From Azospirillum lipoferum 4B (GTDB taxonomy: Bacteria > Pseudomonadota > Alphaproteobacteria > Azospirillales > Azospirillaceae): a stretch of DNA of 64,000 nucleotides. Below are positions 18,880 to 29,713 of the stretch, piece after piece. The DNA is taken from positions 248,001 to 312,000 of the forward strand of contig NC_016624.1 in the NCBI RefSeq assembly GCF_000283655.1. The letters run 5' to 3'. Under the pieces are notes generated by a model. That model was not told the origin of the DNA. It saw only the letters and a list, made by a program, of their open reading frames with translations, and made no database searches. The first letter of the stretch is position 1. Each line of letters begins with the position of its first letter. The translations under genes were made by a program, and so were the position numbers.

Positions 18880-19638
18880 ATGGCCCTGCTCGACGAGATC
18901 GCGGAGAAGAAACGGGCGCTGGACGCGGCGCGCCCCCTGCCGCAGGAGGTCGTGCACGGCATCGCCGACCGCTTCGAGCTGGACCTCACCGTCGCCGCCG
19001 CCGGGCTGGAGGAGGTGCCGGTCAAGCCCGCCGACGTCAAGGCGATCCTGGAGCGCGGCAGCATCCTGCGCCACCGCGCGGTGGAGGAGCAGCGCTTCGT
19101 GCTGAACCATCGCGCGGCGCTGGAGTTGATGGCGCGGCTGTCCTTCGATCCGGCGGGTGCCGTGACCGAACGCACGGTCTCCGCCTTCCACAGCGTGCTG
19201 TATCGCGGGATCGAGGACGAGGCCGGAAAGTACCGCAACGGCCCGCCGAAGGACGATCCGGCGGAAACGGCGCCCGATCCGGCCAAGCTGCGCGTGTCGA
19301 TGTCGGCACTGTCGACCTGGATGCGCAAGTCGGACGCCGGTCCCGACACCGCTTTCGAAGCGCATCACAAGCTGAGCGCCATCCGCCCCTTCCACGCCGG
19401 CAACCGGGCGACGGCGCTGCTGCTGTGCAACCTGATCCTGAACCGCGCCGGCTACCCGCCGGTGGTGGTCCTGGCGGAGGACCGCGGCCTCTATCTCGAC
19501 CTCGTCGAACGGGCCTGGTCGGTCGGCGACAAGACGCCCTTCCGCGACCTGATGATGCGCTTCCTGTCCCAGAGCCTGGATTTCTGCCTGGAAGCGGCGG
19601 GCAAGGCCGACCAGGACGAGCCCGGCGATCTTCCCTGA
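18880..19638 (+). CDS. Fic-fold protein with degenerate active site
   Basis: 252 residues. The frame matches Fic/DOC proteins: the helical SAFHSVLYRGIEDEAGKYRN region and the segment that should be HPFxDGNGRxxR. Here that segment reads RPFHAGNRATAL (169-180): the catalytic His is Arg169, the metal-binding Asp/Glu is Ala173, and the following Gly-Arg is Arg176-Ala177. Canonical AMPylation chemistry is therefore unlikely. It may be a pseudoenzyme or a regulatory fold. Coding bias is intact over the whole length, so it is not a decaying pseudogene. Start chosen at the ATG giving MALLDEIAEKK. Confidence 0.72.
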   Translation: MALLDEIAEKKRALDAARPLPQEVVHGIADRFELDLTVAAAGLEEVPVKPADVKAILERGSILRHRAVEEQRFVLNHRAALELMARLSFDPAGAVTERTVSAFHSVLYRGIEDEAGKYRNGPPKDDPAETAPDPAKLRVSMSALSTWMRKSDAGPDTAFEAHHKLSAIRPFHAGNRATALLLCNLILNRAGYPPVVVLAEDRGLYLDLVERAWSVGDKTPFRDLMMRFLSQSLDFCLEAAGKADQDEPGDLP

Positions 19639-19644
19639 CGCTTT

Positions 19645-21288
19645 TCAGGTCGGCAGGCGCAGGCGCGACGGCCGGTCGGGTCCGCTATGGATCAGCAGCG
19701 TGATCGGCAGCGCATCGACCCGGCGGGTCTCGCCCGGCTCCGCCCCGGTGCCGGGATTGACCGGATAGGCGGGGAAGCAGGAGCCGGCGAGGCTGAGGCG
19801 CAGCGCCGATCCCGGCGCCAGCGTCGCGCAGGCCGCCCGCATGGCGATGGTCAGCGGCCGGGTCGGATCGCCCGGCTCCACCCGCGCATGGCCCTGGGTC
19901 AGCGGCAGCACCTGCCCGTCGGGGCGCACCACCGACAGCACGGCGCTGACGTCGAAGGACGGGGCGTCGGCCTCCACCCACAGATCCAGCGCGACCCGAC
20001 CGGCCAGCAACAGCGGCTCGTCCAGCGGCAGGCTGGTGTAGGTCGCCACATCCGGCCGGCGGTCGACGGCGGCGCGGTCGAAGCGGCCGGCGGCGGCCGG
20101 CACCGCATGGCCGCCGACCGTCGGCACCGGCGTGCGCGGATCGTGCACCACCACGTCGAGTGCCTCGAAATCGGGCATCTCCGGCCCCAGCCGGCCACCC
20201 TGCCGGTTGGCGAGACCCTCGCTGGCCAGATGCAGAACCGCCTCCGCCGCAGGCAGGGTGGGCAGGTCGTGCCAACGCCCGGTCTCCACGTCATGCAGGC
20301 GCACCGGGCCGCCGCGGTCGGAGCCCTGCCCTTTCAGCACCCGGTCGAACCAGGCGAGCTGCAGCGTGTCGAGCGTGGGCGCCTCCCCCGGCGCCGCGGC
20401 GGGTCCGTCGGCGCTCCAGGGGCCGACCACCAGCCGCACCGGCGCCCTGACGCGCGCCGCAAGCCGGTCGTGGGCATCCAGCGTGCCGGCCAGCCGCGGG
20501 TCGTACCAGCCGCCAAGTTGCAGCACGGCGACGTCGGCCGGCATGTCCGTCAGCATCGCCTTGGGCGACAGCGCGGCCCAGGCCTGACCGGGCACCGGGT
20601 TGGTCAGCCAGTCGTCGTAATGGGAATAGCGCGCATAGTCGCGCAGAGCCTGCGGCCGCGACGGGATCTCGTCGTCGATGGGCAGGCTGCGCGCCGAATC
20701 GGACAGGATGCGGTGGCCGGTGCCGTCCTCCACCCGCCGCGCGGCCTCGGCCGCGGCCCGCAGAGCCCAGCCCATGGCGTCGGCCAGCCGGAAGGCTCCG
20801 CCCTCATAGGCCCAGTCGGAGAAGACGTCCCAGCCGGCGAAGGCGGGAGCCACCGCGCGCAGGGCCGCCGGCCGCTCCGCCAATGCCAACCACTGCGCCA
20901 TCCCGGCATAGCCGCAGCCATACATCGCCACCACGCCGGAAGACCCCGGCAGCGAGGCCGCCCAGGCCACGGCGTCGGCCCCGTCCTCCCGCTCCGCCTC
21001 GAAGGGGCGGAAACGGCCGTCCGAGGTGCCGCAGCCGCGCACGTCCTGCACCACCACCACATAGCCGCGCGCCGCGTACCAGCGCGGATGGGCGTAATGG
21101 CTGGTCAGCGCGGTGCGCCGCCCGCAGGCGACGCGCAGCAGCAGCACCGGCCATGTGCCGGCGGCATCGGGCCGGTAGAGGTCCGCATCCAGCCGCGCGC
21201 CGTCCCGTGTCCGCATCGACACGGTCTCCGGCGGCCGGACCGGCAGCAGGTCATGCGACTGATGGATCACCGGGGCCAGATGGGTCAT
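19645..21288 (-). CDS. CocE/NonD-type alpha/beta hydrolase, atypical catalytic residues
   Basis: 547 residues. The N-terminal X-Pro dipeptidyl-peptidase-like alpha/beta hydrolase domain (RTRDGARLDADLYRP, VVVQDVRGCGTSDGRF) is followed by the family's C-terminal jelly-roll domain (LWVEADAPSFDVSAVLSVV). The nucleophile elbow, usually GxSYxG, reads GCGYAG with Gly126 at the serine position and Cys125 beside it. The usual GPWxH histidine motif reads GPWSADG, while the acid-loop GGWYDPRL is kept. Activity as a normal serine esterase is doubtful. It converges with the Fic-fold gene, with six bases between the stops. Confidence 0.8.
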   Translation of the reverse strand: MTHLAPVIHQSHDLLPVRPPETVSMRTRDGARLDADLYRPDAAGTWPVLLLRVACGRRTALTSHYAHPRWYAARGYVVVVQDVRGCGTSDGRFRPFEAEREDGADAVAWAASLPGSSGVVAMYGCGYAGMAQWLALAERPAALRAVAPAFAGWDVFSDWAYEGGAFRLADAMGWALRAAAEAARRVEDGTGHRILSDSARSLPIDDEIPSRPQALRDYARYSHYDDWLTNPVPGQAWAALSPKAMLTDMPADVAVLQLGGWYDPRLAGTLDAHDRLAARVRAPVRLVVGPWSADGPAAAPGEAPTLDTLQLAWFDRVLKGQGSDRGGPVRLHDVETGRWHDLPTLPAAEAVLHLASEGLANRQGGRLGPEMPDFEALDVVVHDPRTPVPTVGGHAVPAAAGRFDRAAVDRRPDVATYTSLPLDEPLLLAGRVALDLWVEADAPSFDVSAVLSVVRPDGQVLPLTQGHARVEPGDPTRPLTIAMRAACATLAPGSALRLSLAGSCFPAYPVNPGTGAEPGETRRVDALPITLLIHSGPDRPSRLRLPT

Positions 21289-21613
21289 GGCTGCTCGGGC
21301 TCGCTCGATGACGAACAACGGATAATGTGACGTCGTGGCAAAGCCTGTGCCAGAGGGTCCGGCGCCGCTCCCGTCGATTTTTAGTCAAAGCCCGCCCGCT
21401 TTAAAAGCCCCTCTCCCCTTGCGGGAGAGGGGTTGGGGTGAGGGGTGCGGCGGCCCAAAGGCCGATGGAAATCCTGACATTTGCGACCCCTCACCCTAAC
21501 CCTCTCCCGCAAGGGGAGAGGGGATCTGTCCGGCATCCCGGTTCCTGGTTTTTGAGCGATCCGGTCCCACACATTCCCTGTGCCTCTGCCTCTTCCCCAG
21601 GCAATCCGCCTGT
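21289..21613. other. Gene-free interval holding a palindromic repeat
   Basis: 325 bases between adenine deaminase and the CocE-like gene. Besides the repeat at 21407-21523 I see nothing with coding bias. The part next to the CocE-like start should hold that gene's promoter, but no clear -35/-10 pair stands out. Confidence 0.6.
21407..21523. repeat. Palindromic element, copy 6 (subfamily B)
   Basis: Arms GCCCCTCTCCCCTTGCGGGA...GGGGTTGGGGTGAGGGGT and ACCCCTCACCCTAACCC...TCTCCCGCAAGGGGAGAGG are almost exact complements. The middle carries a GGCCCAAAGGCC hairpin. It matches copy 5 closely in arms and spacing. Confidence 0.85.
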
Positions 21614-23323
21614 TCAGGCGGCAATCAGCTCGAACCGGTCGACATCGACCATGCCACGGTCGGTGATCTTCAGGTGCGGGATGACCGGCAGCGGCAGGAA
21701 GGCCAGCTGCAGGAAGGGCTCGGCCAACGGGCAGCCCATGGCGCGGACGGCGGCGCGCAGGCTGCGCAGCTTGGCCTCCACCGTCTCGAACGGCTCCAGG
21801 CTCATCAGGCCGGCCAGCGGCAGGGCCAGTTCGCCCACCACCCGACCATTGCGCACCGCGACGAAGCCGCCCTGCAGCTCGATCAGGCGATTGACGGCGA
21901 TCCGCATGTCGGAGTCGCCGGCCCCCACCACGCAGATGTTGTGGCTGTCATGCCCGACCGACGACGCCAGCGCGCCCTCCGCGAAACCGAAGCCCTGGAC
22001 GAAGCCGCGGCCGATGTTGCGGTTGCTGCCATGGCGGGCGAAGACGCAGATCTTCAGCAGGTCGCGCGACGGATCGGCCACCATCCGACCGGCCACCACC
22101 GGCACCTCGATCCGCCGGTGTTCGGTCAGGATCCTGCCCGGCTCCAGCCCGATCACCGACTGGACCGACCCGCCGGCCGGCACGGCGAAATCCTCTTCCG
22201 CCACCGGGTCCAGCTTCACCGACTCCAGCCCCACCGGCGTCACCGCCGGCCGGCCGTCGAAGCTGTGCGGGCCGACGACCTTGCCGTTGCGGATGACCCG
22301 GTTGACCGCGCAGTCCTCCAGATCGTCGAGCAGGACCAGATCGGCGCGATGACCCGGCGCCACCAGCCCGCGGTCATAGAGGCGGAAGCCGCGGGCGGCC
22401 GACCAGGTGGCGGCGCGGTAGACATGGGCGACCGGGGCGCCCAGGCGGATGGCGCTGCGGATCAGGTGATCCATGTGCCCCTCCTCCGCGATGTCCAGCG
22501 GGTTGCGGTCGTCGGTGCAGAATCCCAGGAAGGGCGAGGTCTCGGGATTGATGACTTCAGCCAGGGCATGGACGTCCTTCGACACCGACCCGTCGCGGAT
22601 CAGCACCTGCATGCCCTTGCGCAGCTTCTCCATCGCCTCGGCCGCGCTGGTCGTCTCATGGCAGTTGCGGATGCCGCAGGAGAGATAGGCGTTCAGTTCC
22701 TTCCCCGTCACCAGCGGGGCGTGGCCGTCGATGTGGCGCCCGTCGAAGGCGGCCAGCTTGTCCAGCACCCCGTCCACCTTGTGGAAGACGCCGGGGAAGT
22801 TCATGAACTCCGCCAGCCCCAGCACGCGGGGATGGTCCATGTGGCGGATCAGGTCCGGCGCCTCCAGCCGCGCGCCCGAGGTCTCCAGCTCCGTCGCCGG
22901 CACGCAGGAGGACAGCTGCACGAACAGGTCGAGCGTCGTCCCGCCGGCACTGTCGAGGAAATAGCGGAGCCCCCGCTCGCCCAGCACGTTGCAGATCTCG
23001 TGCGGGTCGCAGATGGCGGTGGTGGTGCCGCGCGGCAGGACGCAGCGGTCGAACTCCTGCGGGGTGACGCAGGTGGATTCGCAATGGACATGCGTGTCGA
23101 TGAATCCCGGAACCACGGTCAGCCCGCGCCCGTCGATCTCCTCCACCCCGTCATAGGATTCGTAGGTGCCGACGATGACCTCGCCGCAGACGGCGATGTC
23201 GCCCTCGGCGATCTCGCCGGTGACGACATTGAGGAAGCGCGTGTTCTTGATGACCAGATCGGCCTTCGCCTCGCCCAGCGCCTGCCCGATGCGCGTCTTC
23301 AGATCATCCCGGCTGACCGCCAT
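21614..23323 (-). CDS. ade: Adenine deaminase (Ade type)
   Basis: 569 residues, the normal length for the amidohydrolase-type bacterial adenine deaminase. Metal-binding motif DTHVHCEST near residue 88, then DPHEI, HIDGHAP and CHETTS, and the C-terminal domain with GLMS. It converts adenine to hypoxanthine for purine salvage or nitrogen release. The ATG has GGAG six bases upstream; the open frame continues upstream but only across the preceding intergenic gap. It is last in a minus-strand run with an acyltransferase, a histidine kinase and a DUF2336 protein; apt lies elsewhere in the window. Confidence 0.94.
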   Translation of the reverse strand: MAVSRDDLKTRIGQALGEAKADLVIKNTRFLNVVTGEIAEGDIAVCGEVIVGTYESYDGVEEIDGRGLTVVPGFIDTHVHCESTCVTPQEFDRCVLPRGTTTAICDPHEICNVLGERGLRYFLDSAGGTTLDLFVQLSSCVPATELETSGARLEAPDLIRHMDHPRVLGLAEFMNFPGVFHKVDGVLDKLAAFDGRHIDGHAPLVTGKELNAYLSCGIRNCHETTSAAEAMEKLRKGMQVLIRDGSVSKDVHALAEVINPETSPFLGFCTDDRNPLDIAEEGHMDHLIRSAIRLGAPVAHVYRAATWSAARGFRLYDRGLVAPGHRADLVLLDDLEDCAVNRVIRNGKVVGPHSFDGRPAVTPVGLESVKLDPVAEEDFAVPAGGSVQSVIGLEPGRILTEHRRIEVPVVAGRMVADPSRDLLKICVFARHGSNRNIGRGFVQGFGFAEGALASSVGHDSHNICVVGAGDSDMRIAVNRLIELQGGFVAVRNGRVVGELALPLAGLMSLEPFETVEAKLRSLRAAVRAMGCPLAEPFLQLAFLPLPVIPHLKITDRGMVDVDRFELIAA

Positions 23324-23346
23324 AACCCACTCCGACTGTCGTCTAA

Positions 23347-24574
23347 TCAAGCAGGCAAAGTGGCGTCGCCTGTCGCGCCGTGCAAGCGGGTATCGCCCCC
23401 GCCCCCGTCCGCCGGCTGCCGAAAGGGTGAACGGGCCTGTTCCCGCGCCAGGATGGCGAGGACCCGTGCATTGTACAGGCCCAGCCCCTCTGCCACCGCG
23501 CGATGCATGTTGGTGTGCCGGAACCAATGACAGGCATGGACCAGCTTCGGCCGGAAGCCGCGCGCCAGCTTGTGCGGCCCGCCACGGCCGCCATCCACCC
23601 CATCCAGGCCGCGAGCGATCGCCCGCTCGATGGTCCGGTGGTAACAGGTCTCGAAATGGACCAGCTTCGCCTCTTCCCGTGCTCCCCAATTGCGGACATA
23701 AAGCCGGCCGTTGCCCTCGACAGCCAGCAGGGTGCCGACCGCGACTCCGCCTGCTTCGGCGAAGGTCAGCGTCACCGCGTCTCCCAACGCGGCACAGAGC
23801 CGAAGGACGAAGCCGGCGGTCAAGGGCTGGGGCGTCGCCCGGCGGGCGTGAAGATCGTCGAGCAGTCCGAGGAAAAGCGCGACATCGGTCTCGCCCACCC
23901 TGCTCCCCGGCACGTCGCGGAAACGAACCCCGCTGGCCAGCACCTTCCGGCGCTCCCACAGCAGGGCATCACGCCGGCGCTTCGACAGGGACGCTGTGAA
24001 ATCGCCGAAATCCCGGTATCCGTCGTTCCGCCATTCATAGTCTACGGCATGCCGGGTCAGCCAGCCCGCCGCCTCGAAACGCGCACGGTCGGTCTCGTCG
24101 GGAAAATCGACATGGATGGAAGAAAATTCATAAGCCTGGGCAAGCGACCGCATCGCACCGATCAGGGCGTCGGCGACAGCTGGCGCCGCACCCGCCCGCA
24201 GCAGCAACCGGGGACCGCTCACCGGCGCATAGGGAACCGCCATAACCAGCTTGGGGAAATAACGTCCGCCGGCCGCCTGATAGCCGTCCACCCAGGGCTG
24301 GTCAGGCCAATGCTCGTCAGTGGACCGGTCCCGTAGGTAAAGGGGCGCTGCGCCGACGATCCGTCCCGCCGGATCGCGGGCGGTCAAATGCATCGGGGTC
24401 CACCCATTCGCCGGCCCCGCCAGCCCGCTTTCCTCCGCCGCAAGCAGATAGGCATGGCTCAAGAACGGCCCATGACCGGCGGCGCACGCATTCCAGTCCC
24501 GCGGATCAATCCCGGAGATGCCGCCAAGGACCACCGCCACCGGTACGGCCGGGGCTTGAGCCTTTCTTCCGATC

Positions 24575-24585
<11 letters not shown>
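23347..24585 (-). CDS. GNAT-fold acyltransferase (peptidogalycan-biosynthesis/DUF482 type)
   Basis: 412 residues resembling COG3146 proteins: an N-terminal [14 protein letters not shown] segment, the central [17 protein letters not shown] basic stretch, and the C-terminal [20 protein letters not shown] and [18 protein letters not shown] motifs typical of this tandem-GNAT family. The substrate is not established. The start overlaps the end of the histidine kinase by 11 bases, and adenine deaminase follows after 23 bases, so it belongs to the same transcript. The last 30 residues are Gly/Asp/Pro-rich and variable. Confidence 0.82.
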
Positions 24586-25896
<1,311 letters not shown>

Positions 25897-25900
<4 letters not shown>

Positions 25901-27033
25901 GCCGCGGCGTTTTCCGGCTGCATGATGTCGCCCAGCTTGGCCAGCAGGAATTCCAGATCCTCGGGCGCCAGATCCTCGTACTGGGTCAGGATGCGCTCGA
26001 TCACGCGGCGGCGGTGGCGCTCGCGGTCGCCGGGTTCGCCGTCATAGGGCGTCTCCTTCAGCACGTCGATGGCGATGCGGCAGGCCGGCAGCAGGGCCGG
26101 CGGCAGCTTCGCCTTGTCGTACAGCGACTTCAGCCCCAGCCGGCCGGCATCGTGGATCAGCAGGCGGGCGTTGGTCAGCGGCACGTTGGCCATGCGCGAC
26201 ATGGCCATCTCGAAGAAGGCGATGTCGCCGGTGCACAGCGAACGGACCAGCAGCGAAGGCGTCAGGCGGCCGGTGCGGGTGAGCTGGCCCACCAGCCGGT
26301 CCAGGGCGCCCTCGTCGCTCTCGCCGGTGAACAGCGCCACGGTCGCCCGTTCGCGGCTTTGCAGGATCAGCTCCGACGCGACCTTGGCCGGCAACTCATG
26401 ATGCGCGACGAGATGCTGGCGCAGCCGTTCCGACACCACGGCGACCAGCCGTTCGGCGATGGTGATCGGCAGCCTGGAGCGGTGGACCAGCGGATCCTGC
26501 ACCGCTTCGCTGGCACCGAAGCGGTCGATGACGCGGCCAAGGCTCTGCTCGCCCAGTTCCGCCCCCTCGTTGGCGACCAGGGCGGCGACGGCGCGTTCGG
26601 ACCCGCTTTCGATCAGCGCATCGGCAACCACCGCCGGCACGGTCGGGCGCTGGGCGATGGCGGTGCTCTTTGCCTCGGCCCCCGATCGCACGATCTCGAC
26701 CAGATCGGCCGGGGTCAGCACGGTGGACACGCTGAGGAGCGGGATCGCCACCGCCTCCACGTCGCGGGCAAGGCTCAACGCCACGTCGCGCGGCAGCGAC
26801 GGGCTGGATTTCAGGTTCTCGGCCAGGGTCTGGCGGACGCGCAGGACCGTGTCGTTGACCATCAGGCGGATGATGTCCTCCGCCAGCTTGTGCTCGGCCT
26901 GCGACAGCTCGGGGCTGTCGAACTGCTGGGCCAGCTTGGCGGCCAGATCGGTTCGGCTGTTGGGCGACGGGTCGGCCAGAAGGCGCGCCACGTCCTGCTG
27001 GGTCAGATGACCCGACTTCATACCGTCACTCAT
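25897..27033 (-). CDS. DUF2336 domain protein
   Basis: 378 residues, mostly alpha-helical and HEAT-like, matching the DUF2336 family of alphaproteobacteria ([20 protein letters not shown] near the N-terminus, [22 protein letters not shown], then repeated helical units). The molecular role is unknown. Family members often sit with signalling genes, and here the stop overlaps the start of a PAS histidine kinase, so the two are probably made together. I chose the ATG giving [14 protein letters not shown]; the upstream extension in the open frame lacks a ribosome site. Confidence 0.82.
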
Positions 27034-27202
27034 GGGTCCGGGACCCTTCCTGCCCTGGTCCGTCTCCAAATCGGTCGCGAAGAGGCGATACCCGCGCGGA
27101 TGTGGGCGGAGACTTATCCACGCCATCAAGGATCTTCCGAAACGGTTGAACCTTCATTAACGTCGGCGGGTCATAGATCGTCGGAGGGGTGCGGACCCAG
27201 GA

Positions 27203-27967
27203 TCACGGCAGCTCGACGAAGCTGGGCGGTTCCGGCAGGACAGCGCGGCGGCGCCGCGCACCGCGCAGCTGGATGGCGACCTCGGCGATCTGTTCCTCCA
27301 CCGAGATATGGCGCTGGGAGGCGACCTCCAGCCCGCGGTCCTCGTAGACGTAGGCGTCGGGATGCGCGTCGGCCCAGCGCCGGATTGCGGCGTCGCGCTC
27401 GCGCAGCAGTCCGACGATGGTCGGGCGGAACAGCCGCATCATCGCGGTGATCCAGCGGTTGGCCGGCCAGGACGGGCGGGCATGGTCGATCTCGAAGGCG
27501 TCGAGCATGGCGATCACGTCTTCGGCCCCGTACCAGGTCTCCCCCGTCACCCAGCGGTTGGTGGTGAACAGGCGCACCGGCTGGCCGGCGACGTCCATGG
27601 CGATGCCGATCAGGTGCGACAGCGCGTCGTTGTCGTTCTCCGGCGGCTCGAAATCGGGCAGCGGCGCCGGCCGCAGGCCGGACGGCATGCCGTGGGGCCG
27701 CAGAAAGGTGTGGAAATGCCCATGCTCCCCATTCGGCCGCTCGCCTTCCGGGTGGCAGTGGTAGTAATACTGGGCGTGGAACTCGGCGTCGTAGACGTCG
27801 CCCGGCGGATAGTGCTTCCACTCGTAAAGCGTGCCGTGGCCGCGCAGAAGCTCGCCCACCACCGTGTCGCCGGTCTTGGCCAGGACGCGCTGGCACAGGC
27901 GCACCTCGCGTCCCGCCTCGGCCATCGCCTCCAACTCTTCCCGGGACACGTCCGACAAATCCGTCAT
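27203..27967 (-). CDS. Conserved hypothetical protein (DUF6969-like)
   Basis: 254 residues from the chosen ATG (MTDLSDVSREELEAM), which has AGGA about eight bases upstream; two earlier starts exist. Notable are a His-rich segment (YYYHCHPEGERPNGEHGHFHTF), a conserved-looking AMDVAGQPVRLFTTNRWVTGETW stretch and PSWPANRWITAMMRLF. No signal peptide or membrane helix. I associate it tentatively with the DUF6969 family; I cannot state a function. The His cluster could bind a metal. It is 112 bases downstream of the Mla-type operon on the same strand and may be transcribed separately. Confidence 0.6.
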   Translation of the reverse strand: MTDLSDVSREELEAMAEAGREVRLCQRVLAKTGDTVVGELLRGHGTLYEWKHYPPGDVYDAEFHAQYYYHCHPEGERPNGEHGHFHTFLRPHGMPSGLRPAPLPDFEPPENDNDALSHLIGIAMDVAGQPVRLFTTNRWVTGETWYGAEDVIAMLDAFEIDHARPSWPANRWITAMMRLFRPTIVGLLRERDAAIRRWADAHPDAYVYEDRGLEVASQRHISVEEQIAEVAIQLRGARRRRAVLPEPPSFVELP

Positions 27968-28079
27968 CGCCCGATCCTGCGCTGCGCGAACATCCATATT
28001 ACGTACGCGGATATGCGGGCGTGGCAAGGTCTTTTCGGATTTCGCACCTGCGGTTGCAGCCGGGCCTGCGCTTGGCCGG

Positions 28080-28748
28080 TCAGCTGCCGGCGGGGCGGAA
28101 CCGCTGCGACAGCGACCAGGTCACCAGTTCGCCGGTGACGCGGCCCAGCGCCTCGTCGAAGGCGGCGACGATGTCGGTGAAGGAGCGGCCGCGCACGGGG
28201 ACCGACGCCTCGAAGGTCTCACCGGCCTCGATGGTCCGGCGCGGCATGGCGACCAGCTTGGCCGACAGGCGCACATGCACCCGGTCCGGCATGGCGGCTC
28301 CCGCCGTCGTGTATTCCGCCTGGAAGTCGCGCAGTTCCGACTTCAGCACATAGTCGGAGCGCAGCCCCACCGTGTCGCGCCCGACCGAGACGATCCGCCC
28401 GCTGTCCTCGAAGGTCTGGACGACCAGCCCCTGCACCATGTTGGGCGCCCGGTCGGCCCAGGACACGTCGGCGAAATAGTCGAGCGAGGTCGGCGTGCGG
28501 GCCAGCGCGATGCGCGGCGTATCGATCCCGGCGGCGGCGGCCGGCGTCTCCACCAACAGCTGCCAGTCGGCCTTGGGACCGGGGCCGACGCTGGCGCGCG
28601 GGGTCAGGGTGTAGAGCTGCGGCGCCGTCGGGTTCAGCGCGGAGCAGGCGGCAAGCCCCAGCAGCAGGACGGCCCCCGCCACCGCGCACAGCGCCGACCG
28701 CGACGCCCCTTTGCCCATCCCCATCCGCAAGATCGCCGCTCCCGTCAT
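28080..28748 (-). CDS. ABC-transport auxiliary lipoprotein (PqiC/YmbA type) of the Mla-type system
   Basis: 222 residues. Lipoprotein signal with lipobox LAAC at 32-35, followed by the ABC_trans_aux domain (QLYTLTP, WADRAPNMVQGLVVQTFEDSG). Members are outer-membrane lipoproteins that partner MCE proteins in phospholipid transport. The start overlaps the stop of the MCE gene as ATGA. It is the last gene of the permease - ATPase - MCE - lipoprotein operon. Confidence 0.88.
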   Translation of the reverse strand: MTGAAILRMGMGKGASRSALCAVAGAVLLLGLAACSALNPTAPQLYTLTPRASVGPGPKADWQLLVETPAAAAGIDTPRIALARTPTSLDYFADVSWADRAPNMVQGLVVQTFEDSGRIVSVGRDTVGLRSDYVLKSELRDFQAEYTTAGAAMPDRVHVRLSAKLVAMPRRTIEAGETFEASVPVRGRSFTDIVAAFDEALGRVTGELVTWSLSQRFRPAGS

Positions 28749-29704
28749 TTCCCACGCACCTCCACACCCTGCCGCGTCCCACCGAAGAGGAAGTTCGACG
28801 GGTCGTTCTCGATCCGCGTGATCACCCGCGACAACTGCCCGGACAGGTCGCGCAGCTGGGAGATCAGCAGGGTCAGATCATACAGTCCGGTGGCGGTAAA
28901 GTCGCGCACCGGCTCGCGATTTTCGGCCATCAGGCCGTTCAGCGTGTCGGAGGTGCGCTTCAGCGAGCGCATCAGCTCGCGCGTTTCCCCCGTCAGCTGT
29001 TTGGCGCTGCCGTCCACCGTCGCCAGCGTTTCCCGCGCCTGCGCCAGCGTGCGATCCAGCTGCGGCCCGACCGCCTCGAAGCCGGTCAGCGTCTGCCGGG
29101 CTTGCGCCATCGTCTCCTCCAGGCCGGAGCCGGCGCGGGCAAGCTCGGCGCTGAGGGTGCGGGCATTGGCCAGAATCTCGCCGATGGCCTTCTGGTTCTC
29201 GCCGTTCAGCAACTCGCCCAGCTTGGTGATGACCTCCAGCGAGCGGTTGACCAGCTGCGGCGCGCTGTCCACCACCGCGGTCAGCGAGCTTGGCCGCGAC
29301 GGGATGGTCAGCACGCCGTCGGCATCGGTGGCGGTCAGTCGCTTGCCCTCCACCGTCCCGCCGGAGATCTGGACATAGGCGCCGCCGGTGATGCCCTGCA
29401 CCTCCAGCGAGGCGATGGAATCGGCCATCACCGGCGTGCCGTTCTGCACCTGCACCGTCACCCGCACCCGCGTGACGTTGTCGGGGTCGAGCCGGATGTC
29501 CGACACCGTGCCCACCGGCACGCCGCGGTAGCGCACCGGGCTTCCCTGCTGCAGGCCGGTGACCGAGCCGCTGAAGTAGATGCGGTAGGTCTCGCGCGTC
29601 TCGTCCAGCTGGACCTTGGCGATCCAGGCGGTGAAGACCAGCAGGCCGGCGACCAGCGCCAGCACGAAGCTGCCGACCAGGATATAGCTGGCGCGGGTTT
29701 CCAT
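28745..29704 (-). CDS. MCE/MlaD-type lipid transport protein
   Basis: 319 residues. An N-terminal transmembrane anchor (about 7-28), one MCE domain (YFSGSVTGLQQGSPVRYRGVPVG and ITGGAYVQISGG), then a long helical tail with repeated TLA/QAR patterns that is likely periplasmic. MCE rings carry phospholipids between the membranes. It is longer than E. coli MlaD because of the helical tail, resembling the tails that form tunnels in other MCE proteins. Nine bases after the ATPase gene, overlapping the lipoprotein gene. Confidence 0.92.
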   Translation of the reverse strand: METRASYILVGSFVLALVAGLLVFTAWIAKVQLDETRETYRIYFSGSVTGLQQGSPVRYRGVPVGTVSDIRLDPDNVTRVRVTVQVQNGTPVMADSIASLEVQGITGGAYVQISGGTVEGKRLTATDADGVLTIPSRPSSLTAVVDSAPQLVNRSLEVITKLGELLNGENQKAIGEILANARTLSAELARAGSGLEETMAQARQTLTGFEAVGPQLDRTLAQARETLATVDGSAKQLTGETRELMRSLKRTSDTLNGLMAENREPVRDFTATGLYDLTLLISQLRDLSGQLSRVITRIENDPSNFLFGGTRQGVEVRGK

Positions 29705-29713
29705 GGCTTGCCC

